A stretch of 64,000 nucleotides of DNA from an uncultured Collinsella sp. (lineage in GTDB: Bacteria > Actinomycetota > Coriobacteriia > Coriobacteriales > Coriobacteriaceae), in contig CAKULD010000002.1 in the NCBI GenBank assembly GCA_934667065.1, forward strand, positions 186,001-250,000. Direction: 5' to 3'. The notes under the pieces are model-generated. The model did not search any database. It saw only the letters and a program-made list of their open reading frames with translations, and was not told where the DNA came from. Shown here in pieces: positions 54,596 through 63,063 of the stretch (the first letter of the stretch is position 1; each line of letters opens with the position of its first letter). The position numbers and the translations under genes were made by a program.

Positions 54596-54626
54596 TGGAC
54601 ACCCCCAGGGGGTATGGGTGTATAGT
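54596..54626 (+). promoter_or_regulatory. copA promoter with CsoR-type operator in the spacer
   Basis: TGGACA (54596-54601), 19-bp spacer, TATAGT (54621-54626). The spacer contains ACCCCCAGGGGGT (54601-54613), a perfect G-tract palindrome of the CsoR operator class, followed by ATGGGTG. A long spacer with an embedded CsoR box fits copper-relieved repression by the csoR product encoded in the same cassette. Confidence 0.75.
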
Positions 54627-54673
54627 ATCGGCAGGTTAACATTTCCGACATTACGTCACAGAAAGGAGAAGCC

Positions 54674-57013
54674 ATGGCTCAAGATAAGTTCGACGTGGGC
54701 GGCATGACGTGCGCCGCCTGCCAGGCACACGTGGATTGCGCCGTCAGCAAGCTCGACGGCGTCCAAAGCGTCGCAGTCAATCTGCTCGCCGGCTCCATGC
54801 TGGTCGACTATGACCCCGAGCAAGTCACCCCCGACGACATCTGCACCGCCGTCGACCGCGCGGGCTACTCGGCATCGCCCGTCAGCGCGGGCACCGAGGC
54901 CACCCCAGGCGGCAGTGCGCAGGCCAGGTCCGGCGCCGCCCATATGGAGTCGCCCACCAAAAAGCTGGAGGTCGCCGCCTCCGCCATGCGCACCCGACTC
55001 ATCGTCTCAATCATCTTCCTCATCCCGCTGTTCTACATAGGCATGGGGCACATGCTCGGCTGGCCGCTGCCCAGCGTTTTCACCGACCACACGCACAGCA
55101 TGACGCTCGCCCTCACCGAGCTCGTCCTGCTCATCCCCATCGTCTACGTCAACGACGCGTACTTTATCAACGGCTTCAAATCGCTCGTGCACGGCGCGCC
55201 CACCATGGATGCGCTCATCGCCGTCGGCGCCACCGCATCCATCGCCTGGTCGTTCTACGCCATGTTCATCATGGCCGACCAGCTGGCCGCCGGACAGGTC
55301 CACGAGGCCATGATGACGGGCATGGACAACCTGTATTTTGAGAGCGCCGGCACGATTCTGTCACTCGTCACCGTGGGCAAGTACCTCGAGACGCGCAGCA
55401 AGTCTAAGACCGGCGGTGCGATCGAGGCGCTGATCGACCTTGCGCCCAAGACCGCGACCGTCGTGGCCGAGGACGGCGCCGAGACCACCGTCGACGTCGA
55501 TGCCATCCTGCCCGGTCAGGTGCTGCGCGTACGTCCCGGCGAGTCCATCCCCGTCGACGGCGTGGTGCTCGAGGGTGCCTCGGCCATCGATGAGAGCGCG
55601 CTTACCGGCGAGTCCATCCCCGTAGAAAAGACCGCCGGCGACACCGTCAACGCTGCCACGGTCAACCGCACCGGATCGTTTGCCTTCCGCGCCACGCGCG
55701 TGGGCGCCGACACGTCGCTCGCCAAGATTATCCAGCTTGTGGAGGACGCCAACGCCACCAAGGCACCCATCGCACGCATGGCCGATAAGGTTGCCGGCGT
55801 GTTTGTGCCCGTGGTGTTTGCGATCTCGGCCGTGACCTTTGTGGCATGGATGGTGCTGACCGGAAGCGTAAACGAGGCGCTCACCTCCGCTGTGGCCGTG
55901 CTTGTGATCAGCTGCCCGTGCGCGCTGGGCCTGGCCACGCCCGTCGCCATTATGGTCGGCACCGGCAAGGGCGCCGAGATGGGCATTCTGTTTAAGAGCG
56001 CCGAGGCGCTGGAGAACCTGCGCAGCGTGGGCACCGTGGTGCTCGACAAGACGGGCACCGTCACCCGCGGCAAGCCGGCTGTGACCGATATCGTGGTGGC
56101 GACGCGCGCCGACGGGACGCCCGCCATGAGCGAAAAGGCGCTGCTCAAGCTGGCCGCAGCGCTGGAGCGCCAAAGCGAGCACCCGCTGGCCGAGGCAATT
56201 ATGGCCGAGTGCGAGACGCGCGGGATCGTCGCGCGCATGGTTGAGGACTTTGCCGCCGTGCCCGGTCGTGGCGTCACGGCGCGCGAGGGGCAAAACGCCA
56301 TTGCCGCCGGCAACGTGCGCCTGATGAACGAGCTTGAGGTCACCGTGCCCGCGGGCCTTGCCGAGCAATTTGCCGCCGAGGGCAAGACGCCGCTGTTCTT
56401 TGCCAAGAACGGTGAGCTTGCCGGAACCATTGCCGTGGCCGATGAGGTTAAGGAGACGAGTGCCGGGGCCATCTCCGCGCTGCGCTCGCTTGGCATCGAC
56501 GTGCGCATGCTCACCGGCGACAACCGCGTGACGGCCGAGGCCATCGCCCGCCGCGTGGGACTCACCAGCGAGCAAGTCATCGCCGACGTTCTGCCCGCCG
56601 ACAAGGAGCGCCATGTACGCGAGCTGCAGGATGCGGGCGGCAAGGTCGCCATGGTGGGCGACGGCATCAACGACTCCCCCGCCCTGGCGCGCGCCGACGT
56701 GGGCCTTGCCATCGGCACCGGCGCCGACATCGCCAAGGAGGGTGCCGACGTGGTGCTCATGCGCAGCGACCTCATGGACGTCGCCCGTGCCATCGAGCTA
56801 TCACGCGCCACGATCCGCAATATCAAACAGGACCTGTTCTGGGCGCTGTTCTACAACGGCATCGGCATTCCGCTGGCAGCGGGCATGTTCTTCCCGCTCA
56901 CCGGCTGGCAGCTTTCGCCGATGTTTGGTGCCGCAGCCATGAGCCTGTCGAGTGTCTGCGTCGTAAGCAATGCCCTGCGCCTGAAATCCTTTAAGCCTAA
57001 GACGGCGCGTTGA
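54674..57013 (+). CDS. copA: Copper-exporting P1B-type ATPase
   Basis: A 779-residue copper pump. One N-terminal HMA domain (FDVGGMTCAACQAHVDCAV, 5-23), eight membrane segments, phosphatase motif GES, membrane copper site CPCALGLATP, phosphorylation motif DKTGTVTRG, nucleotide-binding SEHPLAEA (the HP motif) and hinge GDGINDSPALARADVG. Cys-Pro-Cys and the late N/MSS-type helix support Cu(I) export. GGAG precedes the ATG at 54674. First gene of copA-copZ-csoR. Confidence 0.95.
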   Translation: MAQDKFDVGGMTCAACQAHVDCAVSKLDGVQSVAVNLLAGSMLVDYDPEQVTPDDICTAVDRAGYSASPVSAGTEATPGGSAQARSGAAHMESPTKKLEVAASAMRTRLIVSIIFLIPLFYIGMGHMLGWPLPSVFTDHTHSMTLALTELVLLIPIVYVNDAYFINGFKSLVHGAPTMDALIAVGATASIAWSFYAMFIMADQLAAGQVHEAMMTGMDNLYFESAGTILSLVTVGKYLETRSKSKTGGAIEALIDLAPKTATVVAEDGAETTVDVDAILPGQVLRVRPGESIPVDGVVLEGASAIDESALTGESIPVEKTAGDTVNAATVNRTGSFAFRATRVGADTSLAKIIQLVEDANATKAPIARMADKVAGVFVPVVFAISAVTFVAWMVLTGSVNEALTSAVAVLVISCPCALGLATPVAIMVGTGKGAEMGILFKSAEALENLRSVGTVVLDKTGTVTRGKPAVTDIVVATRADGTPAMSEKALLKLAAALERQSEHPLAEAIMAECETRGIVARMVEDFAAVPGRGVTAREGQNAIAAGNVRLMNELEVTVPAGLAEQFAAEGKTPLFFAKNGELAGTIAVADEVKETSAGAISALRSLGIDVRMLTGDNRVTAEAIARRVGLTSEQVIADVLPADKERHVRELQDAGGKVAMVGDGINDSPALARADVGLAIGTGADIAKEGADVVLMRSDLMDVARAIELSRATIRNIKQDLFWALFYNGIGIPLAAGMFFPLTGWQLSPMFGAAAMSLSSVCVVSNALRLKSFKPKTAR

Positions 57014-57097
57014 GGCACCCGACCTTGCCCCTCAAACCGTCGTTCGCGTACCCGAGTACGCTTCGCTCCTCTTTCGGGGCAATCTCGGGCACCTCAA
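57010..57097. repeat. Long imperfect hairpin between copA and copZ
   Basis: 57010-57031 (TTGAGGCACCCGACCTTGCC start) and 57076-57097 pair at 18 of 22 positions; the interior contains CGTACCCGAGTACG. It begins inside the copA stop codon. It could attenuate or process the cop transcript; only TTT follows. Confidence 0.55.
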
Positions 57098-57165
57098 CGT
57101 GCCTTTAAGATGACTCTGTTCACGACTAAACTGTCAGATAATCCCAATCGATAAGGAGTACACCC

Positions 57166-57387
57166 ATGAACTACATCATTAAGACGCTCGGCCTTATGTG
57201 CGGCCACTGCGATGCTACTGTCGAGACTGCGCTGCTCAACGTGGCCGGTGTGACCGATGCCGATGCCGATCACGAGACCCAGACCGTCCAGGTAGAGTGC
57301 GCCGACACCGTGACCGCCGAGCAGCTCGCCGCCGCCGTCGAAGGCGCGGGCGAAAAGTTCCACGCCCTGTCCGTAACCGCCGCGTAG
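57166..57387 (+). CDS. copZ: CopZ-like copper chaperone (HMA domain)
   Basis: A 73-residue single HMA domain with LMCGHCDATVETAL, the MxCxxC copper site (Cys12 and Cys15), and the usual beta-alpha-beta-beta-alpha-beta length. It should deliver Cu(I) to CopA and CsoR. AAGGAG precedes the ATG. Confidence 0.9.
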   Translation: MNYIIKTLGLMCGHCDATVETALLNVAGVTDADADHETQTVQVECADTVTAEQLAAAVEGAGEKFHALSVTAA

Positions 57388-57400
57388 CAGCCGCCACCCA

Positions 57401-57483
57401 CCCCCGTCAGTTGCGGTGAAATACGGACTGTTTTGCGGTCTCAGACCTTCAAACAGTCCGTATTTCACCGCAACTGACGGGGG
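57401..57483. repeat. AGTTGCGGTGAAATA palindromic repeat, copy 6 (longest)
   Basis: Perfect 33-bp arms (57401-57433 and 57451-57483, starting CCCCCGTCAGTTGCGG) around 17 bases. Unlike the other copies it lies between same-strand genes, inside the copper cassette, 14 bases after copZ and 35 before csoR. Confidence 0.95.
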
Positions 57484-57517
57484 CATCCGGAAGATCGACC
57501 AGAAACGAGGACCCGCC

Positions 57518-57790
57518 ATGATGGCAGACCACAAATCGGTGACCCGTATGCTCAAGACGGCGCGCGGGCAGATCGACGGCATACTGAGGATGGTCGAGGA
57601 GGACCGCTACTGCGTCGATATTTCCACGCAGCTCATGGCCACGCAGGCACTCATCGCGCGCATCAACGCCGATGTGCTCAAAGCCCATATCGAGGGCTGC
57701 GTCGCCTCGGCCATCGAATCGGGTGACGAGGAGCTCAAGACAGCGAAGCTCGCCGAAATCGAACGCGTCGTCGACAAGCTCGCCAAGTAA
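57518..57790 (+). CDS. csoR: CsoR family copper-sensing repressor
   Basis: A 90-residue all-helical repressor (MADHKSVTRMLKTARGQIDGILRMVEEDRYCVDI). The Cys-His-Cys copper site is complete: Cys in DRYC, then His and Cys in KAHIEGC. The expected operator, a G-tract palindrome, lies in the copA promoter. The start ATG at 57518 has GAGG nine bases upstream; an ATG directly after is equivalent. Confidence 0.9.
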   Translation: MMADHKSVTRMLKTARGQIDGILRMVEEDRYCVDISTQLMATQALIARINADVLKAHIEGCVASAIESGDEELKTAKLAEIERVVDKLAK

Positions 57791-57794
57791 TTGA

Positions 57795-57921
57795 TGCAAG
57801 AGGGTCAGGTTTCTTTGCACCATCTTGGTGCATCGGGGACAGACTTGCGCCGCCACTGGTGCAATGGGGACAGGTACGTTTGCACCACATTGGTGCAGAT
57901 TAACCTGTCCCCTATGCACCA
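57795..57921. repeat. GGTGCAA repeat element, copy 3
   Basis: TGGTGCAATGGGGACAGGT (57857-57875) pairs with ACCTGTCCCCTATGCACCA (57903-57921) with two mismatches; a partial third half (GGGTCAGGTTTCTTTGCACC) lies at about 57802-57822. Same family as 43868, with GGGGACAGG replacing GGGGTCAGG. Confidence 0.8.
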
Positions 57922-57967
57922 AATGGGGTATAAAGGCGTGCAGCATATCGAATGAAAGGTAATCTGC

Positions 57968-58441
57968 ATGGATAACTTTATGAAAGGTCGCAACGGCGCC
58001 GATGAACTCACCATCGTGCTCGGCTTTTTCGGCATCATCCTCGCGATGATCGGGTCGCTCGCACATTTCCAGTGGCTCAGTTGGATTGCCATCGCCGTCA
58101 TCGCCATCGGCGTGCTGCGCGGCCTGTCTAAAAACGTCGATGCGCGCCGTAAGGAGAACGAGGCTTTTGTCGCCGCGACCGCAAATGTCCCCGGCCTGGG
58201 CAAGTTTGTCGCCAGCCTGGGTGCCGGTTCCGCGGCAGCCAACGCCACGCGCGCGGCGGGTACGAGCAAGGAAGACTTTGAGCGCGCCAAGCGCACGGCC
58301 AAGAAGATGTGGAAGGGCCGCAAGACCACGGCCTACCTCAAGTGTCCCAACTGCGGCCAGATGCTCTCCGTGCCCAAGGGCAAGGGCAAGATCCGCGTCA
58401 CCTGTCCCAAGTGCCACGCCAAGATGGAAACCCGCTCCTAG
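57968..58441 (+). CDS. Small membrane protein with C-terminal zinc ribbon
   Basis: A 157-residue protein of unknown function. Two membrane helices (about 13-31 and 36-50) are followed by a basic helical stretch and a zinc ribbon, YLKCPNCGQMLSVPKGKGKIRVTCPKCHAKM (two CxxC). AAAGGT precedes the ATG. Monocistronic, with a shared terminator downstream. Confidence 0.8.
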   Translation: MDNFMKGRNGADELTIVLGFFGIILAMIGSLAHFQWLSWIAIAVIAIGVLRGLSKNVDARRKENEAFVAATANVPGLGKFVASLGAGSAAANATRAAGTSKEDFERAKRTAKKMWKGRKTTAYLKCPNCGQMLSVPKGKGKIRVTCPKCHAKMETRS

Positions 58442-58504
58442 CGCCCGCACGCGGGACAAATTAATCAGGTTTGTTTGTCCCAAATCTTAAGTATTTGTTC
58501 GATA

Positions 58505-58541
58505 AAAAAGCCGAGGCCTCGTGTTGAGACCTCGGCTTTTT
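58505..58541. terminator. Bidirectional terminator
   Basis: AAAAAGCCGAGG (58505-58516) and CCTCGGCTTTTT (58530-58541) form a stem with a T-run in both directions, between the convergent zinc-ribbon and amidohydrolase genes. Confidence 0.9.
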
Positions 58542-58574
58542 GTATGCGGCAACGGAGCTGCACCTTTGTCACAT

Positions 58575-59945
58575 CTACGCCACACCGTCGCGGGCCAGCT
58601 CCTCAGTCAGCGCTTCGGCAGGCATGGCCATAATCGCGTCGAGCTCGGCGTCCATCTCGGGAATACGCTTCACCTTGAGCTTGCGCACCAGATCGCCGCG
58701 ACACATCACATGTATCGGCTCACGCAGAGCGCACAGGTCATCGAGCGGATTCTTGCGCGTCGCCAGGATATCGGCAGCCTTGCCGCACTCGATCGTACCG
58801 GTCTCGCCGCCCAGCCCCAGGAGCTCGGCATTGACCTGCGTGGCCGTATGCAGCGCAAAGGCGTTGCTCACGCCCACGTACTTGGCAAAATAGGCCACCT
58901 CACGCCACATGTCGTACTGCGTCACGAACGGGCAGCTCGAATCTGTGCCAAGGCCCACCTTAACGCCAGCTTCCAGCGCCGCACGAGCACTCTCGATAAT
59001 GCCCGAGCACACGATGTCGCCGTTCTTCTTTTGCGTGTCAGTCGAATGGGTCTTCTCCGGATCGAGCAACACAAACGGCAGCGCCGGGCTGATAGTGCAG
59101 GTAACGCTGGGCGCACGATCCTCAAGCTGCGTTCCCGCGGCGCCGCGGTACAGCTCCAAGATCTCGGGCGTCATCGGGGCACCGTGCTCGATCGTGTCGA
59201 CCCCGGCCTCAAGCGCGGCCTTTACGCCCTCGGTGCTCTCGACATGGGCCATAACCGAAAGGCCGACCTCGTGCGCCGCCTTGCACGCCGCCGCGGCGAC
59301 ATCGACCGGCATGCGCAGCACACCCGGCTCGCCCACCTCGGTCGCGTCGAACACGCCACCCGTCACGAACAACTTGATGACGTCGGCGCCGCGCGCATAC
59401 AGGTCGCGCACCTGCTCGGCTGCCTCGGCGGGAGTATTGGCCACCTGTGCGAACAGACCCGCGCCGTGGCCGCCCGGCACCGTAACGCCCGTGCCCGGCG
59501 CCACCAGACGCGGGCCCTGATACTTGCCGGCGTCGATGGCGTCGCGCACGGCAATGTCGGCAAACAGCGGGTCACCTGCGCCGCGTACCGTGGTCACGCC
59601 GCTCGCCAGCTGCTGCTGGGCGCTGCCCTTGAGGATATGACGAACGATGGCGCGGCCCACGGGATTATCGAGCTTCTTCATGAGCACGCCCGCATCGCCC
59701 GCCGAAACCGGCTTGCCCGAGCCGCACAGATGCACGTGCATGTTGATGAGGCCCGGCATGAGGTACGCGCCTGCCAAGTCGATGACCTCGGCACCCGCCG
59801 GCGCCTGCGCCACGGCACTCGGGCCAATCCAAGTGATGACGCCGCGCTCAACAGCCACGGCCATATCGGGCTGCGGCTCCATATGTTCCGAACCATCCAG
59901 AACGGTCGCATTGACAAACAGCGTGGGACGATCGGCAGACGCCAT
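58575..59945 (-). CDS. Amidohydrolase family protein
   Basis: A 456-residue metal-dependent hydrolase of the imidazolonepropionase/prolidase-like branch. Metal ligands: MHVHLCG (HxH), KLFVTGG (bridging Lys), MAHVES, TIEHGAPM (His pair) and LGTDSS (Asp). Substrate cannot be assigned. Start ATG 59945 has GGGGAGGAG six bases before it; an ATG 33 bases upstream stays in frame but lacks one. Monocistronic. Confidence 0.88.
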   Translation of the reverse strand: MASADRPTLFVNATVLDGSEHMEPQPDMAVAVERGVITWIGPSAVAQAPAGAEVIDLAGAYLMPGLINMHVHLCGSGKPVSAGDAGVLMKKLDNPVGRAIVRHILKGSAQQQLASGVTTVRGAGDPLFADIAVRDAIDAGKYQGPRLVAPGTGVTVPGGHGAGLFAQVANTPAEAAEQVRDLYARGADVIKLFVTGGVFDATEVGEPGVLRMPVDVAAAACKAAHEVGLSVMAHVESTEGVKAALEAGVDTIEHGAPMTPEILELYRGAAGTQLEDRAPSVTCTISPALPFVLLDPEKTHSTDTQKKNGDIVCSGIIESARAALEAGVKVGLGTDSSCPFVTQYDMWREVAYFAKYVGVSNAFALHTATQVNAELLGLGGETGTIECGKAADILATRKNPLDDLCALREPIHVMCRGDLVRKLKVKRIPEMDAELDAIMAMPAEALTEELARDGVA

Positions 59946-60094
59946 ATCGGGCTCCTCCCCCTCAAAAAACTTCAACATTTGTCCATTATCACCTAATGTA
60001 GCGAACTAAAGTCGAACATATCGGTTAACGGAGGAAAGACGGGCGCGAACCAGGCAGAGCCGAGCAGTTTCAGCGGCCCATGCGCCAGGCAAAT

Positions 60095-60472
60095 GTCTCG
60101 TTCTGTAACAGGCAGACAGCTCAAAGGCCCCTAAACGTTACAGATTGAGATCTTTCGACAGCAGGCCCACCCTTTGTCTCAATCTGTAACAACTACAGGA
60201 CAAAACAGCCTCTGGATGTTACAGATCGAGACATTTCCCAGCCCCGTCGTCAAACATCTCAATCTGTAACATCTAGACCGATTTTCGACCGCTACCTGTT
60301 ACAGATTGAGATATTCCCCCGCTCCGCTGCCAAACATCTCAATCTGTAACAGATAGGAGGCAAAACAGCCGCTAAATGTTACAGATCGAGACAAAACCGT
60401 GGCACACTACCGTTCGTCTCAGTCTGTAACAGTTACGCAGGTTTATGACAGCCAGATGTTACAGATCGAGAT
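60095..60472. repeat. 57-bp palindromic array 4 (5 units)
   Basis: Units at 60095-60151, 60176-60232, 60256-60312, 60336-60392 and 60416-60472, period 80-81. The spacers CTTTCGACAGCAGGCC, CCCGTCGTCAAAC and the GGCACAC-CGTTC spacer recur in the same order in array 5. The rest of 60000-60515 holds no gene. Confidence 0.95.
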
Positions 60473-60515
60473 AAACCGTCGGCCGCAGCAATCACACCTA
60501 TTTCAGCTGCACCCC

Positions 60516-61553
60516 TCAGCGTCCGCACCACTGACGCCTCCACTCCTCAGCCAATTCAGGCTGTTGAGGAATGCCCGCCAGCCTCATTTTCTTGACTAGC
60601 TTCCCGGGGTTCTTGAGTTCATCAAACGTAAACCGAAGCACCTTGTGGCCGAGCATCGTCAGATGCGATTCCCGCTGACGCTCCGCCACGAACGGGTCGA
60701 CTGACTCCCGACCTTCACCGTTCTGCAAGGTATACTTCCCCTTTCCGTCCAGCTCACCGATCACGCACGTCCCGTCCTCGAGCCGCCAAAAATAGTCGAC
60801 CCGAAACACCTGAGCCGGATCGAGCGGATCGCGAAACTCCACCTGCAGCTCCGGCACCGAAAACCCGTACGCAATAAAGAACGCCCGAAAGCGCGACTCA
60901 CCGCCGTTCTCGGACAGTCCGTCCGCACGCGACGCAATCACCTGCGCCCTACGATACCCGCGCCTGCCCTCGCAATCGACACGAAGCCGCTCACACAGGT
61001 CCTCGCGCGGCGTGCCCTTCGCCCGCAGCGCCGAGTCCGCAATCGCCAGCCCATACGAAAAAGGCGCACGCAACAGACAATCTTCCACCGTCTGCCAAAA
61101 CGATGTCACCCGCACACCGTCGACATTCTCAAGCGCACCCGCCGCCTGCGGGCGCAACAACCTACACCCACCGTTCAGCGCCACCGAGCAACTCGTTTTG
61201 ACCAGGCAACGCGGCCCGATCAAATCATTCGGCACTTCCAAGCCCCATAGCAGCGCAGCGTCATAACCCCAAAACGCCCAATCGGGATGAAATTCGGCAA
61301 GCCCCTTAATGGTCCGCACCGCGCGCTCCGGCGGCGTCAGCGAATCCCAATCATGCTGAAAACAGAACAGGTGCGGCTCGGGTTCCGCAATATCGTCGGC
61401 ACCCACATGTCGTCGCAGCCACATGAGCTCGGCATTGTCGTGCGTTGCAAGCAGCGCTCCGCAATCTGCCGCATCCTTCAACCGAGCGAGCATCCTATTC
61501 CGCGCCAAGGTATTGCATGCGGAGTGCTTATGCTTGAAAACAGTATTGGACAT
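60516..61553 (-). CDS. AbiEi-like protein with PD-(D/E)XK (DUF559-type) C-terminus
   Basis: A 345-residue protein. The N-terminal half (LAEFHPDWAFWGYDAALLWGLEVPN, 85-109) resembles AbiEi-type antitoxin or transcriptional regulator families. The C-terminal half (219-325) is a DUF559/Vsr-like nuclease fold: Glu219 in ESRFR, Asp253 in RVDYFW, Glu267 and Lys271 in GELDGKGKY, then a strand-helix LGHKVLRFTFDEL. All expected catalytic residues are present. No AbiEii partner is adjacent. Defence or mobile-element role is conjecture. ATG 61553 has GGTGATG upstream. It lies between duplicated palindromic arrays, and a hexamer repeat lies 40-80 bp upstream. Confidence 0.7.
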   Translation of the reverse strand: MSNTVFKHKHSACNTLARNRMLARLKDAADCGALLATHDNAELMWLRRHVGADDIAEPEPHLFCFQHDWDSLTPPERAVRTIKGLAEFHPDWAFWGYDAALLWGLEVPNDLIGPRCLVKTSCSVALNGGCRLLRPQAAGALENVDGVRVTSFWQTVEDCLLRAPFSYGLAIADSALRAKGTPREDLCERLRVDCEGRRGYRRAQVIASRADGLSENGGESRFRAFFIAYGFSVPELQVEFRDPLDPAQVFRVDYFWRLEDGTCVIGELDGKGKYTLQNGEGRESVDPFVAERQRESHLTMLGHKVLRFTFDELKNPGKLVKKMRLAGIPQQPELAEEWRRQWCGR

Positions 61554-61594
61554 TTCATCACCACCACATCAGACAAACAAATCGTCACCGCCAC

Positions 61595-61636
61595 TGCCGC
61601 CGCCGCTGCCGCTGCCGCTGCCGCTGCCGCTGCCGG
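61595..61636. repeat. TGCCGC hexanucleotide tandem repeat
   Basis: Four perfect TGCCGC units (61607-61630) plus partial units on both sides. It lies upstream of the PD-(D/E)XK gene, between its start codon and array 5, where unit-number change could alter expression. Confidence 0.85.
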
Positions 61637-61641
61637 GAATT

Positions 61642-61940
61642 ATCTTGATCTGTAACAGGTAGACAGCTCGTAGGCCCCTAAACGTTACAGATCGAGATCT
61701 TTCGACAGCAGGCCAGCTCTTTGTCTCAATCTGTAACAGGTAGACCGGTTTTTGACCGCTAGATGTTACAGATCGAGACATTCCCCAACCCCGTCGTCAA
61801 ACATCTCAATCTGTAACAGCTACGGGACAAAACAGCCGTTAGATGTTACAGATCGAGATAAACCCGCGGCACACCTTCCGTTCGTCTCAATCTGTAACAG
61901 CCAGGGGCTCAAACGACCGCCAAACGTTACAGATCGAGAT
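61642..61940. repeat. 57-bp palindromic array 5 (4 units)
   Basis: Units at 61642-61698, 61723-61779, 61803-61859 and 61884-61940, period 80-81. Spacers and several unit interiors (AGACAGCTC, GGACAAAACAGCC) match array 4, showing that the two are diverged duplicates. Confidence 0.95.
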
Positions 61941-61980
61941 AAAAGGCGGCACAGCGGCACCGCAACGGGCCAACTGCCCC

Positions 61981-62688
61981 CTACTTCCACTCCTGCTCGT
62001 AGATGTTAAGAGACTTCACGTAGCGTCCCTGGGCACCCATGGTGTCGCGGACCAGCCGCAAATAAAAGCTGAGCTGTCCAGTATCGAACCCATCATCCAG
62101 GTCCTCGGGATGCACGGAGCCCGGCCCGTCGACCGCCGTGTCGCACAGGCGCGCGATGTCGTACATATAGAGCTGTCCCACCGTCAGCCATACATCGTCC
62201 ACGCACGCGACGCGCACCGCGATGGCACCGTCGTTCCAATGATCTTTTTGCACGATATGCGGGTCGAAGAGGTCAAGCCGCCGATCGGTTCGCGTGTCGC
62301 GCAGCGCAACCATGCCGGTCGCGGGGTCTTTATCCAAAATGCCAAATCGCGAGAAGTAATGGGTGTCGCGCACCTGCTCGAGTCGTCCGAGCGATGCGGG
62401 CGAAAGCGAAGCCGGCGGTTCGTCGACGAACAGTTCCAGCAGCGTATGGCCACGGTAGTGGGGGCGCTCGAACAGCAGCCAGTCGGTAAACGCCATGTTG
62501 TAAGCCATGATTTCGTTTTGCGAGGGTTCTTCGCAATAGCTGAGCCACGGGTCGACGACAAGCTCAAACTGCTCGCGCGCCAACTCCAAAAATTGAAACT
62601 TCCGCAGCATCCAAAAGTGGGCCATGTCGGCAACATCCTTGCCGACGGCCTCGACCAGCCGTGCTCGGTCCAAAACGTGGTCAGTCAT
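61981..62688 (-). CDS. Hypothetical protein, 235 residues
   Basis: Unrecognised. No signal peptide or membrane segment; many aromatic and acidic residues. The stretch FTDWLLFERPHYRGHTLLELFVDEPPASLSPASLGRLEQVRDTHYFSRFGI vaguely resembles the helical domain found in some SEC-C-linked proteins, but the Cys-rich SEC-C motif is absent. GAGGAGG precedes the ATG, so translation is well supported. Neighbours (array 5 and gltD) do not suggest a role. Confidence 0.7.
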   Translation of the reverse strand: MTDHVLDRARLVEAVGKDVADMAHFWMLRKFQFLELAREQFELVVDPWLSYCEEPSQNEIMAYNMAFTDWLLFERPHYRGHTLLELFVDEPPASLSPASLGRLEQVRDTHYFSRFGILDKDPATGMVALRDTRTDRRLDLFDPHIVQKDHWNDGAIAVRVACVDDVWLTVGQLYMYDIARLCDTAVDGPGSVHPEDLDDGFDTGQLSFYLRLVRDTMGAQGRYVKSLNIYEQEWK

Positions 62689-62699
62689 GGCGTCCTCCT

Positions 62700-62990
62700 C
62701 GAATCGATTGACCTCAATTTGAGCTTACGAGGAGGGCAAACGATCGTGGCCAGCACGGGCAAAATGGGCCTCCGGCTGCAAACCAGATGCTGACCAAACA
62801 CTTGACGGCACACTTGACCGAATGAGCGCACTGCAAAGAAACCGCAGGTAGGCATAGACAGCGAACCCGCTCTTTTGAGCCGCACCACCCTGGCCACCAC
62901 AGAAATAGCAGAGCACCACAGGCGCAAACGTCAACAAATGAACGCTCACACGTCGACAAACGAACAGGCGCCCTGCAAAGAGTGTCCCCA
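62700..62990. other. Intergenic stretch without a convincing gene
   Basis: About 290 bp between the 235-residue protein gene and the GGGGACGTTCTT element. Open frames exist on the minus strand but have no ribosome site and implausible Cys/Trp-rich products. The first 60 bp should hold the promoter of the 235-residue gene. Confidence 0.5.
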
Positions 62991-63052
62991 ACGACTAGAC
63001 AAAAAAGAACGTCCCCAATGACTCCCAATGACTAGTCGTTGGGGACGTTCTT
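62985..63052. repeat. GGGGACGTTCTT repeat element, copy 2
   Basis: AAGAACGTCCCCAA (63005-63018) pairs perfectly with TTGGGGACGTTCTT (63039-63052); ACTAGTCG lies in the centre and an extra GTGTCCCCAACGACTAG half precedes at 62982. Same family as 31323-31386. It lies 11 bases past the gltD stop and may terminate it. Confidence 0.85.
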
Positions 63053-63063
63053 AAATGACCGCC

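Noticed and set aside
61569..61781. Gly-Ser repeat peptide on the minus strand
   Set aside because: It reads through the TGCCGC tract and an array unit; no ribosome site.
46668..61940. CRISPR arrays
   Set aside because: Repeats are 57-bp internal palindromes with 23-24 bp spacers, arrays have only 3-5 units, spacers are shared between arrays, and no cas gene is in the window.
62714..63028. Cys/Trp-rich 104-codon minus-strand frame
   Set aside because: No ribosome site, no domain, and its start lies in the GGGGACGTTCTT repeat.
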